Assembly (NCBI GenBank): GCA_024305745.1
Contig: JAHRBS010000006.1
Span: 1,366,501 to 1,430,500, forward strand
Length of the DNA stretch: 64,000 nucleotides
Reading direction: 5' to 3'
From: Polyporus tsugae
Lineage: Eukaryota; Basidiomycota; Agaricomycetes; Polyporales; Polyporaceae
Positions 30,759-42,671 of this stretch are shown one piece after another. The stretch's first letter is position 1. Every line of letters starts with the position of its first letter. The position numbers and the translations under genes are program-made. Under the pieces are notes generated by a model. That model saw only the letters and a list, made by a program, of their open reading frames with translations, was not told the origin of the DNA and ran no database searches.

Positions 30759-31303
30759 CGATCTTTTCGCATTGTATCCCTGGATCTGTGGACTTCGTTT
30801 GACTGTATCGTTATCTCACTTGCTATTTTACCCCACATCTAGTCCCATTCCTCCTTGCATACCATACCGTTAACGTTTTTGTCCGACGTATACGTACCTC
30901 CGACTATTCTGCCAGGCTTAGCGTGCATAATAGATCTCGATGTAGTACTGCCACTTGTTTTTGTATTGCTTTGTCGTGCGTTGTTTGTCCTTGTGCAGTA
31001 TGTATGTGCCCCTATTGCATGTCGTCCAATCCAAGTTGGGTTGGTCGCAGTGGATCTCCATAATACGAATCGTGAGCGCCAAACGCCGATGCCACTTGGG
31101 CTCCTCCTTCACCGTGGTTTTCGACCTGATCTCTTCTACTCTCCGAGTTCGCTCCGGACTGCAATCTCCGGCCGCATACAACCCTCTGTGAGATGAGGTC
31201 GATATCGGACAAAGGCTCGCGGATGCTCAATATGGGTTCATAGCGCAAGTTTTCTGCCGCCACCCGACTTCAAGTTCGACAAAGCCAACGGACTCTTAGA
31301 CCG
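30759..31303. other. Intergenic spacer
   Basis: 3' flank of the kinase gene and promoter of the exopolyphosphatase gene. No coding pattern. Confidence 0.5.
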
Positions 31304-32691
31304 ATGGCGCTGTCTGCTTTCCTTAGGGAGAAGAAGGCGTCATACCTCGATGCCGTCAAGGGGGGAAAGGGATCAGATTGGACGGTGGTGATGGGGAACG
31401 AGGCAGGCGGTAGGCCAAAACACCATGATATCGAACGGACGCCTCACGCTAACCTCTATCCAAACCAGATCTGGACTCCATCGCCAGCGCGATCGCGTAC
31501 GCCTGGTATATATCGAAGGTGCAGGGCACCCTCGCCGTCTCCTTGACCCAGACTCCGCGCGCGGAGCTCCGCCTGCGCGCAGAGAACCTGCACGCATTCG
31601 CGCTCGCGCACCTCGATCTTGACACCGACATCCTCTGCCTCGACGACGTCCCGCGTACGCCTTCTACCTCATTCCCCTCGACGAACTTCGCGCTGGTAGA
31701 CCACAACCGCCTCAGCGCACGGTTCACCCAGGACAACCCCGCGGCGCGTGTCGTCGCGGTCGTCGACCACCACGAGGACGAGGGGCTGTACCGCGACACC
31801 GCGGACCCGCGCCTCGTCGCCGTCCCCACCGGCAGCTGCGCGTCCCTCGTCACGCAGCTGTTCGCAGAGCACAAGGGGGGACTGGAGGACATCCCTCCGG
31901 AACTCGCGACGCTCCTCCTCTGTAGCGTCCTCATCGACACCGGTGGGCTGAAGCCGGGCGGGAAGGCGGAACTTGCAGACCATCGGGCTGCGAGGCTGCT
32001 CGTCCCGCGGGCACAGGCGACGGCGTTCTGCGCGCACGCCGTGGGCACGAATCTCCTCGTCGCATCTGCAGCGTTCGCGTCCGCCCCCCACGTGCCGTCG
32101 GGCGTGCAAGTCGAGGAGGCGGCGCCGCACGAGACGGCGGGGCTGAAAGAGCTGCACCACACCTTGCAGGAGAAGAAGGCGTCCGTCGCGCATCTCGGGA
32201 CCCAGGACCTGCTCAGGAGGGATTACAAGGAGTACGTGATGCAACCCGCGGGGGCACCAGACCGGGAGATCCGGGTCGGCCTGTCGTCCGTCCCCGTAGG
32301 GTTTGCGGAGTGGTTGCCGCGCGATGGGGACTTCTTCAAGGAGACGGAGGGGTTCATGGCGGAGCGCGGGCTCGAGGTCCTTGGTATCCTGACGTCCTTC
32401 CACGACAAGGGGGACCTTGGAAAAAGTGGGAAGGGCAAGCACAGGAGGGAGCAGATGTACGTGGTGCGGGGAGGCGGGGAGCTCCCCGATGCGCTATTCG
32501 ACGCGCTCGCGGAGAGCGACGAGCTGAGGCTGAAGAGGGTCAAGTTCCCAGAGTTCGGCGTGCACAACGGGTTCGGAGATGACTTCCGTGCGAGGGTGTG
32601 GCAGCAGAAGAACGTGGATGCGACGCGCAAGGCGACTGCACCGCTTGTCAAGAGCATTATCGAAGGACGTGGGAGAGGTTCTAACCTCTAG
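31304..32691 (+). CDS. PPX1: Exopolyphosphatase, DHH/DHHA2 family (PPX1-type)
   Basis: Two exons (31304-31409, 31469-32691) give 442 aa. Metal-binding motifs of the DHH superfamily follow in order: GNEAGDLDS (split by the intron), ALVDHN, VVDHHED (the DHH motif) and LLLCSVLIDTGG. The C-terminal DHHA2 domain ends with a conserved tail (FGVHNGFGDDFRARVWQQ). Yeast Ppx1 removes terminal phosphate from inorganic polyphosphate in the cytosol. The pyrophosphatase prune-type enzymes are the nearest alternative; fungal length and tail favour PPX1. The first exon supplies DWTVVMGNEA and fixes the start. Confidence 0.88.
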
Positions 32692-33244
32692 CCTTTCTTG
32701 ATTTGTACTCGTACGTGGACACCCTCCCTGCTACCGTCGACAGCCCTGATTTCCCTGCCTTCAGTGAATAGTAGATGGCACCCATTGGTTCGGTGCTCGA
32801 CAGCTATGGCGGCCATGCTACCCGACGTAGATACCATGCGTATATTCCCGTCAGCTCTCATCGTTTGCCACAAACAACCAAGAATATTCTCGGTCATTTT
32901 CAGTCACGACAGCAGGTTTCAGCCCCTCCGTGGCAGGGATGACTCGTTGGTTTCGTGGTTTACATTTACATCGAGCTTCGCTGCCGGGAGCCATGATGTG
33001 GTGGATCGGCCGCGCCATGGGATGGAGAACAAGGCCGCAGTAAGACACGTTACCATGGGTAGATTACAACACTGGACAGTAAGAGGTAGAAGATAGCATG
33101 GATGTCGTGACATAGTTTGATTACTATCATTGCGTTTCTTACGCTTTCAGCTTTACACTAGAGCCCAAAGGCCCCTTGGAATACACACGAACACCGAATT
33201 ATTGGTCCTAAGGCCGAGAAGCAATACCCATACCTTCTCTATCT
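32692..33244. other. Intergenic, convergent 3' ends
   Basis: Lies between two genes that converge. No coding pattern. Confidence 0.5.
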
Positions 33245-35215
33245 TCACTCAGCGTAGTCTGACCGCATGCCCTCCGCCAGACTCCTCGGATCGACGACCC
33301 ACATGGCCGCCTTCTCCACCACCGCCCCACCCTCCATGGTATGCACCTCGCGGTCCCAACCATACCCACCCTCCCCGGCGCGGATGTCGCGAAGGATCGC
33401 CTTCACGCTCGACTTGTTCGCCGTCAGCGTCGTCCACCCGCGCACCGCACCCCACAGCATGCTCTGCACCGTGTGCGCGGTGAGCCGCGGGTTCGCCTTC
33501 GTCACCGCCGCGCGCTCGATCTCCGCTGACTCGTCCTCGTCCGGCGTCGGGGAGCCTTCTTCGCCGTCCCCAGTCGTGAGAGGGGGCTGGGAGGAGCGAT
33601 GGTTGAGCAACGTGCGCGGGTCGGGGATTGTCTCTTGCGCGAGGATGTCGCGGCAGGTCCGCGCGAGGAGCTTGAAAAACGGCGAGAGGGTGCGGTCGTC
33701 GTCTGATCGCGCTGGCGGCTCGACGGCGTCCTCGGGCACCGACGACTCGAACACGCGGACGGGGACCAATGGCAGGAAAGCGCGCGGGTAGCGCGAGCCC
33801 TCCCAGTACTTCTCTTCAGCTGTGGATAATGTGGTATCGCCAGGGAAGAGTGCGGCGGCGCGACGTTTCTCGTTCCGGCCACCAATCTTCGACAGGACGA
33901 TGTGCAGGCAGCGGTCGCGCGCCTCGGGGGTCGTCCAGAACTCCACGTTCTCGAGGCCAGGGTACGCCACGGTGGCGAGCCGGTCGCGCAGCTCGTGAAG
34001 TAGGCCCCGTCCCATCTCCTGGAGCGCTTGATTTGCAAGGGCGCGAGAGTGCTTCCCTAGCCCATTTTCGCCCAGACGGCTCTCGTCGATCTCTTCATCG
34101 GGGCCTTTTGTTGCTTCTAGCCGTTGGCGCTTCCATTCACGGTACTGCACCGACGGAACATAGCGTGCGTCAGCCTCCGCGGGCGACGCCGGGAGGGGTG
34201 AGTGCGTGAGATCGGACACGAGGGCGATGAGGATGGAAAGGTCCAAGTTAACTCGGATGGTGGGCTCCAGGTGGCGGACGAGCGGGGCCTCCACTCGGGG
34301 CAGCTGGGCGGGGTCGCGCTCCCCGAGCTCGACGTCGATGCCCATGCCGCGCAGTAGGTCTATGGTGTGCGCTATTCGCGGGTCATGTTCCTTGGGGTCA
34401 GATGGTGAAGGATCTAATCGTGTCAAACGGAGCGTAATGGATGGAATCGTGTCGCTGCCCGCGAGTGGATTTCGACGCGCGGCATCGAGGAGAGAACCGC
34501 CGACACGGAGTATGGAGTTGTCGAACTCTTTCTGCGCGAGACTAGGGTGGGCCCCGTCTTCGTCCTCTGACTCCGTCTGATAAGAATCGATCTCGCGGAA
34601 CTCTGCAAGCAGGCGAGAGTTCTTGGTGCTGGACACTGAGCGTAAGCGCATATACGAATTGCGGTGGCCACGAGTTAACTTACGTGTTGACCCGAACCCA
34701 TCGTCTTCCCCCTTCCGCAACGACATCTACCTTCACGCCTGGCGGCTTCCGGGAGCCGCGTCGGGGGATGTGAATGGGCTGATCGGCGTCCAGGAACGTA
34801 CGCCATATCGTGACAATTGGCGGGCGCGCATGCAACACTTCGTTCCACACCGAGATCAGATACGGGGCATTTGTGGAGAGAGGGGGAGCAGCAGCGCACG
34901 CCGGGTCGTCGAGGAACTACTGGTGGTGTTTATGGGGGATAGCATGCAATGTTAATATATTCGATCTCAAGACAAACTCACCTTCTCCAAAACATCCAGA
35001 TCTCGCTTCACAGCATCCCTCAAGGCGCGTAGCCCGTGTACCGCGTCGTGATGGGAGTGGAACTCCTCACTTGTGTCACCGCTGAGGTCCATGGATAAGT
35101 CGAGGATGGGTGGTTTCGCTGCGAGTTGAGCAGATCCGAAGGTAGCCATCGCGGCGTATATGTGACGGAGTTGCCCGCGAAGGTCTTGCAGCTGTGGATG
35201 AGGACTGGAGGACAT
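33245..35215 (-). CDS. DUF1308 protein, C7orf25/UPF0415 homologue
   Basis: Three exons (35215-34982, 34916-34684, 34628-33245) give 616 aa. The N-terminal helical domain (DUF5614-like) ends with the conserved RWVRVNT, then KNSRLLAEFREIDSY. The C-terminal DUF1308 region holds NLDLSILIALVSDLTH and TAHTVQSMLWGAVRGWTTLTANKSSVKAI; family members have a PIN-like nuclease fold in this part. The human relative C7orf25 has no firm biochemical role, so function is left open. Exon joins were confirmed by phase and by continuity of the family sequence. Introns are 65 and 55 bp. Confidence 0.85.
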
Positions 35216-35790
35216 AGTTCTGGTAGTATTTCGATACCGAGAGACTGCTGGGCAGTGGCGGCATGAATGAGATGATCAAGGTAGTACCGGTCGAGGGAGA
35301 CTCAGCTGAGGCTGTTCCTGGACAGGCGCTTCTCAGATCACCCGACTACTTACTATAGCTACTTACTTCAACTTGTACATTATGTACTCTATTGGATAGC
35401 TGCCACTCTCTGAACTGAAATCTCCCCCTTTCCAGCTCATTCCTAGTCCGAGTCGGAAGGACGCAACAACCCCAAACCTTCACCCAAACGTTCTCTCGAC
35501 CACCGAGAGCCCTCGTCTCCACCCGGGCCTCGCGCGCGAACATCTCCGCATGCATGGCCAATTCGACTCCTGGGCGATCATAACGACGTGCCAAGCACGC
35601 TTCGTCCCAACGTCCCGGGGAGGGAGAGGTCTTGGTGGCCCTAGCTTCACGGCCGGACAGGATGACCAACTTGCCGACAAACCTTGCCAGTGGTGCTATG
35701 ATGTCTTGAGATCCACTCCGAGTCGTCATGGTTGATATATGATATAAGTACCTCGCTTTCACTCATTCCACCAGTGAACTACTACTCACC
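35216..35790 (+). promoter_or_regulatory. 5' flank of NTPase copy A
   Basis: Noncoding. The last roughly 30 bp (from about 35765) resemble the leader of NTPase copy B, so the duplication starts near here. Confidence 0.4.
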
Positions 35791-37060
35791 ATGACCGATG
35801 CTTCTGACCCAGTTGTTGCCCTTGCAAGGCAGCTCTACCATGACGCCTGGGGGAAGGAGTGGCCGTACAAATCCTCGGGCAGGATCTCTATGGAAGATAT
35901 CTCGCCGGGCGAGCCTGACGTGCTGCAGCCAAACGCATTCGGGGACGACGACGATCGCATTAACCCTGCCGACGACCCCAACGACGAGAACAGCGCGTTT
36001 CCGACCGAGTGGGAGTACACCTGTCTGCACAAGATGGACTCGGTCGCGATGGCGTGTGGTGGAGACGGAACTATTGCAGTCCAGGACGTCCTCGTCGTCC
36101 GTCCCGAATACATCTGGCTCGAGGAGACCATCGAGTCGGGTTACTTGGCCTCTGCGAACGCGGTGATGGTCACCGGCCAGCCCGGTATTGGTTCGTGACA
36201 TTGCCAGTGTCGTTTCGTGTGGACTATGCATCCACTAACGCGCGTGCAGGCAAGACGGTGTTCCTGCTGTACCTGCTCCTCTCCCGTCTCAGGCGCCAAC
36301 TCCCTACTGTAATCCAGCTCTCGTCTTCCATGATTGTCGCATTCAACGACCGCGGAGTGAGTGTTTGTCGAGCCTTCAGATACCTTCATGAACCTGAGGG
36401 GCTACTTGGCTCTGATGGACTCGAACTTCGACTCCGTCAGCCCATCGCCGGCCTTCCAGTGGTCGCAGCCACGCATCATCCAGACCGCTCCGCCCCAGAC
36501 CAACAAATGGGGGCGGTGCGCCAGGGAGTCTTCTGCGGAAGTCGTCATCTCAGCGCTGCCAACGCCGCTCGAGATAGGGGCTGTCGTGTGAGTCCTCTTC
36601 CTCAGGATACACTTTCCCGGGCTCATGATGCATAACACGTCAACAGAAAGGCGTCCGGGCTGGATCACGCCCAGGTCGGCCGTCTCGTCGAGAAGTGGGG
36701 CCCATGTACTCGCACAATCATCGAGCTCATTGGTGGCGACGGGACCCTTGCGTAGGCTTTGTTCACGAAAGCCGAGTTGGCAGCGGTGAACGCGCGCCAA
36801 CACACTGATACATTCTCCGCGATGGATCCGCTGCAGAGGGCGCATAGCGTCGGCACCAGCTTGGTTTTCATCCACCCGCATCGTCCTCGAGACCCGGTTA
36901 CGTCTACGATTTTACATTCCGGAAGCTGCTTCTCCTACATCCCTTCCACCTACCTTCTCGGCATCTTCAACAAAGAACTCCGAAAGCTTGTGAACGACAA
37001 CCCATGTCCTTTTTCTGTACAAGACCCTCACTCTGTATCTCAAAGCGTGGAATCAGCGAG
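35791..37060 (+). pseudogene. P-loop NTPase copy A (broken)
   Basis: It is nearly identical to copy B at 47043-48324. The Walker A motif GQPGIGKT is rebuilt across an intron whose sequence matches that of copy B. Two lesions set it apart. Four extra bases after about 36355, a repeat of the GTGA unit, shift the frame. A 10-bp deletion at about 36754 brings TAG into frame. The N-terminal 134 codons are intact, so a truncated protein could still be made. It lies at the edge of the duplicated S41 peptidase block, opposite to the intact copy. Confidence 0.75.
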
Positions 37061-37687
37061 AAGGCTTAAGTACCATATAGTAACGTAGTCGGTGTCAAAA
37101 TGGAACAAACTTCAGGGCACGGGATTTAGCTAGTGCATTGGCATCTAAATGCAATCTGAGCTCTTCCTTGAATCTCGACTCGGAAAGAGCTAGCTTTTGA
37201 TTGCTCAGGTTTTGGAAATAGAAATTGGGTGCAAGCTGGAAGAGCAAGTTCAAGCTTCGGAGAACATGCCACTGGTCAAAGACATTTTGGGCCATGTGGA
37301 CGTGGAGTTGCACCCGCATAAGGCCGCGTGAGCCTAGCGTTAGGCACTACAACACAAGCTTCTCGTTTTGTGATTTGATACTTAGTGGCCATGTCCGAGT
37401 CGGAGAGTTGTTGGAGTCAGTCGAACCACTGGAATGGAAATTATGGAATGCACTCAGGCTTGCAAGTTGCACATCAGCCTTCAGCGTCCAATGGGGATTT
37501 CGGGCAACTGTGGGATTGAATCAGTCGTGGGAAATAACCGATTGTGTATCTACAGACTACACGCCGCACGGCATAGATCCCAAACCGATTCGACGTGAGG
37601 TCAGTTGGGTAAATACTCCGACCGATTTTACCCGGTGTTAACCGTATGAAATTCCTGTTCAAGTTCAGCAGTATAGGACGGAATGAC
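37061..37687. other. Spacer, 3' ends of NTPase copy A and S41 peptidase A
   Basis: Similarity to the flank of copy B (GTCGGTGTCAA...TGGAACAAAC) runs to about 37115. The rest has no recognised content. Confidence 0.4.
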
Positions 37688-40600
37688 CTAGGAGAACAGC
37701 TTGGAAGCCCTACGTAGTCGGCCACAGTCAACTGAAGAGTACGGATAAAACAAGATGCGCAATGCTTACGCAAACGTCCAGAGGCTTTGCGGGTTGTTGT
37801 AAGTCTCGGCAGTGTACGGGAACCTGACTGAAATGCCTGGATCAGTCGGAGTACGGCGGAGGACCATCTTACCAGCACTTACAGCGTGAACGCTCGGACT
37901 TGTACGCTGGTGGAACCGCATCAATCAGTCATGTTCTAAACGACCCCACGGACACGCAACTCACCAATCGGCGTCGCCTCATCCAAGAAGCTGTACGCTG
38001 CACGAAATGGACAGTCAGATTCCTGTCGAGATTGTACTTTGAAACGGATGTACCGATGCGCCAGTTGTGCCTGAACGACAAGGTGTTAGTTAGACGATGC
38101 AGCGTATGGGACGTGCCAGTGCAAATGTCGCCTCACCGGAAGTCTGCGTTCACAAGACTGAGATAACAACAGTCAGCACTTCACTTTCATCACCCCTAGT
38201 ACTAACGGGGACCCTTACAGGTCGGGAGGAGCAAGAGGGTCCTACACGTTATGTCAGCACAGTTCGGTCTCTAGAAAGTATGCATTAACATACATCCTTA
38301 AGGTTCGCCGTCTTGATCTCCGAGTCGATGTCGAACCACTCCAGAACCTGGTTGCCAGCCATGCCTACACGAATATAATTCGTGATTAGAGGGGCTGACA
38401 TGTCCGGAGGCACGGTACGTACCCTTGAACTCGAACTGGGATCCAGGCAGGCCGCCGAAGTTGGCAGTGGTGGTGTTGTGGCGCTCGTTCATGAGGGTGC
38501 TGAACATCGCGCAAGTAGACGCACAATTGGCGTTACCGACTGAATCCATCAAGTCAGATTGTGTCACGCAATCCTGAGCACACCGTCGCGCTTACCGATG
38601 GCGATCTTGCTGCAGATATAGCAGGCACATCAGCTTCGTTCAACGTTTCCCATATGTGCAGCGTCACGTACTCCGGTGTGAAGAAGGGCTCCTCCGGAAT
38701 GTCGACGACGAAACCGGTCTCACAGACGTCCTGTGGAAATCCATTTGAGTCATTAATATGCCAAAGCGGCGCGGACAACCTTAGTACTTACGGCGAAGCG
38801 TTGGGACTCCGTGAACTGCTTGCCATTGATGTTCCTCGTGCTGGGTGGCGCCATGTAGTTGTGCGTCAACGGCAATTCGGTGTTATTCAAGAATGCCCCT
38901 AAAAATCGCCACTCAGTCAGTTTGCTTCCTTGTCAACACGGAAAGAGAAGACATCGATAGAATGCGTACAGTTGTCCGGGGTGTAGAACGACACGGTGTC
39001 GTCAAGGCCAAGAGCGATATCCGAGGCGAGAATTTTCTGCGCAAGAGGGTTCGCACGCATGGTGGATTCGAAGCCACTGTGTGATGCGGAATTGATAATG
39101 GGATTCGGGTGATGAAGAGAAGATCAAACAGGTACTTACGGGTTTTGGAAATTACCAAGGCTCTTCTTGCCGACGAGGAACGCATGGAGGAACTGGCCGA
39201 GACAGACAAATCCGCCTATACGTGCATCAGTCCCCACCTTCCCGGATAATATAATTCAGAAATGTGCCCACCGCCGTTGTTAGTCAGGTCTACGATGAGC
39301 TGCGAGACGCCCTTAGACTCGAACTCAGTGAACGAGCTCTGCACATCGGTCTGGAACCCGGAGAAGTCGTCAGGCTCGAACGAGCCCACAAACATCTACA
39401 AAAAGGTATATGGCATCCCAAAGTCAGCACACGAACACGCCCCACAAAACGGGTTGTGTAGATTGGCGCGTAGTACGCACCACACCGGTCTTGCCGTCAG
39501 GGAGGACGTACGACTTTATGACGCCCTCGCTGCCGTTGAGTGTGGGGACGCCCGGCTCGAACTGCGACGGGAGGCCGACCGAGACCTTCTGGCTGAGGTC
39601 CACGATGCTCGCCTTAGCGAGCTTCCGTGCCCTGAGCGGCGCTTCCGCCGTGAGCTTCGCCATCTGCGCGGCGTTCTTGAAGTCGACGCCGTTCGTGCCC
39701 GAGTTTGCCGCGCAGTTGTTCGCCCAGCTGAACGCACGCATTCAGTCAGCTGCCAGGATCACCAACGTGTCGCGTCCGACTCACAAGTCAGCTCCATTTG
39801 TGAACGCTGCGCCAGCGTAGCTAGCGAGGAACGGAATCTTGACTGTCTCGGGACGCGACGCGTTCGCCACCTGGACTGTCATCGTGAGCGATTCCAGATC
39901 GGGGAACACGGGGCCCGCAATGTCGCCGAAGCGCTGCGAGTAGTCGGTGCCAGAGATGCGGTAGCTGCTAAACACGCTGTTCACGCGCACACCATGGTCG
40001 AGGTAGTTGCCAGATTGTGCGTGCGCGATGCTCTCCGCATACGCGTACGGATCCTGGCCTTCAATCTTGAGCACCCGCGCCCCGGCCAGGCGCTGCCAGT
40101 CGAATTTGATGGAGGCAAAGAAGTCGGTGAAGTCACTGCCGACAAGGGGGACGAACTCCGTGAGGTCGGGAACGACGAACACACCCTCAACACCGTTCTC
40201 CTCGAGCGTGACAACAGGCGCGGGGAGCAAGTTCTGGTAAGTCTCGTAGCAGGATGGGAGCCAGCCTGGAGTCGTCACGCGCGCGTGTGTCAAGTTAATA
40301 CCGACGGACAACGCGCATATAGGGACTAAAGGCAGACGTACGGGTGTGGCCATCGTTCAGCTGGTTCGTGAACACAAACAAGTCATGGTTGAAGTCGTAG
40401 TCCGTCTGCGCTCATCCATTCCGTCAACCTTCGCCGACGCACAACACACCCCAACAAGCACTGAAGACTCACCGTGTACTTGGTGGAGTTGATCCGCTGA
40501 AGCTGGGCTCGGATGTTGACCGTCGAGTCCTGGAATGGCGGGGGCGAGTTCAAGTAGTAGTCCTCGAACGTGTAGAAGTCGAACACGCGGTCGACGACGG

Positions 40601-40802
40601 TGAGCACGTTCTGCCGGAGGGTCTCGTTGAATGGGAACGACTTGAGACATGCGAGCGCGTCCGCAGGCGGGACGAACGTCTTCCCCGCAACCTTGACGCA
40701 TGGGTCTGCCGCCACGGTGGGAGCCGCGAACGCGACCGTACTATAACCGAAGGCACTGAGGAGCGCCGCGAGGGCGGCGAAGCGACCAGTCAAGAAGACC
40801 AT
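37688..40802 (-). CDS. Secreted S41-family (CPAF-like) peptidase, copy A
   Basis: Nineteen exons sum to 1995 nt, 664 aa. They include microexons of 14 nt (38609-38596) and 17 nt (38070-38054). Residues 1-26 are a signal peptide (LAALLSAFGYSTVAFA). The S41 features are a GHT His block at the end of exon 2, a LIVDLTNNGGG-type strand, and VGNANCASTCAMFS carrying the candidate nucleophile Ser. The large N-terminal region fits fungal CPAF-like S41 proteins. S41 enzymes are serine endopeptidases with a Ser-His-Glu or Ser-Lys centre. It should act outside the cell or in the secretory route. It ends SKLFS-stop, ten residues shorter than copy B. Tandem, same strand as copy B. Confidence 0.8.
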
Positions 40803-41462
40803 GATGCGAGGTTGGCTGAGTACGAGTTCGAGTGCACAGAGATGGCGGAGCCTCGTTATCCAGTACTAGCGTCGAAGGGGACGCGCCGCCTCGAGAGTCA
40901 AGCCAGGGAGAAGAGGCCGACGGAGGAACGGCCGTACCCGAGGACCAACCATTTATCTGTGCGCTACGACGGAGCAAAGGGGGCTCTGCCTCGGCGATTC
41001 TAAACACCACCACCCACTGGCCCGGCTCGGGCTGACGAAGTTTCTGTGGTATGATCATCTGCGCTGAAGCGGGGAGGGCGGGCAAGAATAGATGGGCCGC
41101 GTTGCGTTGCTGTCGAGAAGCAGTGTCACTGGGGCGATAGAACCATGTGGGGATGAGAAAACAGGGCCGGACTGATGGATGAACGAGCGGTGTGGGCAGG
41201 CGAACGTCCCTGCGCATGTTGCACTGTCCGTTTTCTCAGGTGTATTCTCATTGCTGGGTGCGTTCGCGGTTGCGTGATAATTGACGAATTCTGTCGCGTG
41301 CCCTTCATCCGTTTTCAAGCGACGTGGCATGCCTATGTCCGTAAATGCTTCGTCAGCATACTTATGTGGCACCAAAATCGATACTTAAGTAGCTCTGTGT
41401 GCTTCCCACCGGAGCTAGTGGCAGTGAGGGGATGATGGTAACAGCGCAACACAGGCGTTATC
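40803..41462 (-). promoter_or_regulatory. Promoter region of S41 peptidase A
   Basis: On the minus strand GATAAATGG at 40957-40949 lies about 150 nt before the start codon, and the same box occurs upstream of copy B (45907-45899). The flanking sequence is also alike, so the promoter was duplicated with the gene. Confidence 0.45.
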
Positions 41463-42671
41463 GTGCCATTGTTGTGCCAGCGCTTTAGAGGGCTTCTTCC
41501 CAAGGCTTCTCTCATCCGCCGGCATGATCGCGAACGTTATCGTATTTGGCCCTTCCAATTCTTGCTATGCTCCCTCCATGGTCTTTCCACCCACTTGTAT
41601 CGTGTCTATCTTTGTCTCGTCAGTGGCAGCTCAACTTTATCAGACTGGTCCATGGGCACTTACCCACAAAACCAGGGAGTCTGCACATGCCCCTCCGCCG
41701 AATTTCAGAAAAACATGAAGTATTGTGCATTGTATCGTGGAACCCATTCTCACGGCTGGCTTCTCCCGACCTGGTGCCTTCGATTCCCTCTGTCAGGTGA
41801 GGCTAGTACCGCGCTCCGGCTCGGTGCGTACGGGGAAGCAGACAGCCGCTTGTTGGAAAGGCGGTCAGTGCATGTTCCCAGGGATGTATGTCCGTCATCC
41901 CAAGCGTGCGGACTTTGCGGAACGCTTGATCGGTATCCAGCTGTGGCAGATCTGTGAGGACTTCTACATGAGAGAGGTTGCAAGAAGATCGATTCCCTAC
42001 CGCGAAGAAGTCTGGTTCGAAAGGAGAAACAGGCTGAGCTTGAGGGTGTTTCGAGCGTATACGGTAGTTGTAGAGAGGGAAAGAACCTGCATTTCCTGGC
42101 CGCCAGAGGTCGAGCATGCAAGGGAGATGAACAGAAGGCACTTCGATGATCCGGGACGCCGAGACCCAACCTCACAGCTCAAGCGCTCATCACCTGCCCA
42201 CAGTGGCCAGTCGACGTTCAATCCGCCGCGATTCCAAATTCTATCGGAATCGCGCATTCACTCCGCCCGAATGGCTGGTTCTTCGAATAGCCCAGCGAAC
42301 TGCCATTTCGACTGGCCCAAGTTAGCATAAGACGTGACGCGTCCAGCTGCAGCTGTCAGTGTCTATTGAGGATGCGTTCTTCCTCCACCCTATCACAGTG
42401 TTTATACAAAGTCTCTGTTAGGAGGGGGGGTGGGGGGGGTTGTAAGACGGTGTACCTTCAGGAGGCCATACCTACTCCCAGTATGATTATGCACCCCAAT
42501 ATCACACCGAAGGTCAAGAGCAACAGCTACCCGGTCACGAGAACCAAGTCATTATTATATATGCTAAAAGGAGCGACGGTGGTATATTCCAAAAGGAGCG
42601 GAGGTATGGTTGACGTGAATGCCAATCTGAAGAACACCAATTTTACCCGTAACGACGGTGTGGAAGGCTTA
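41463..42671. other. Spacer with an unrecognised plus-strand frame
   Basis: A frame at 41725-42330 reads partly protein-like (QLWQICEDFYMREVARR, then TVVVERERTCISW) but matches no family that I know and may be a decayed gene. A G-rich tract (runs of 7-8 G around 42422-42440) could form a quadruplex. Confidence 0.25.

Noticed and set aside
39262..40329. 355-codon open frame on the plus strand
   Set aside because: Antisense of S41 peptidase A; the sense strand has signal peptide, splice sites and family blocks.
41725..42330. 201-codon open frame between the S41 genes as a real gene
   Set aside because: No supported start, splice signal or family; kept only as a note on the spacer.
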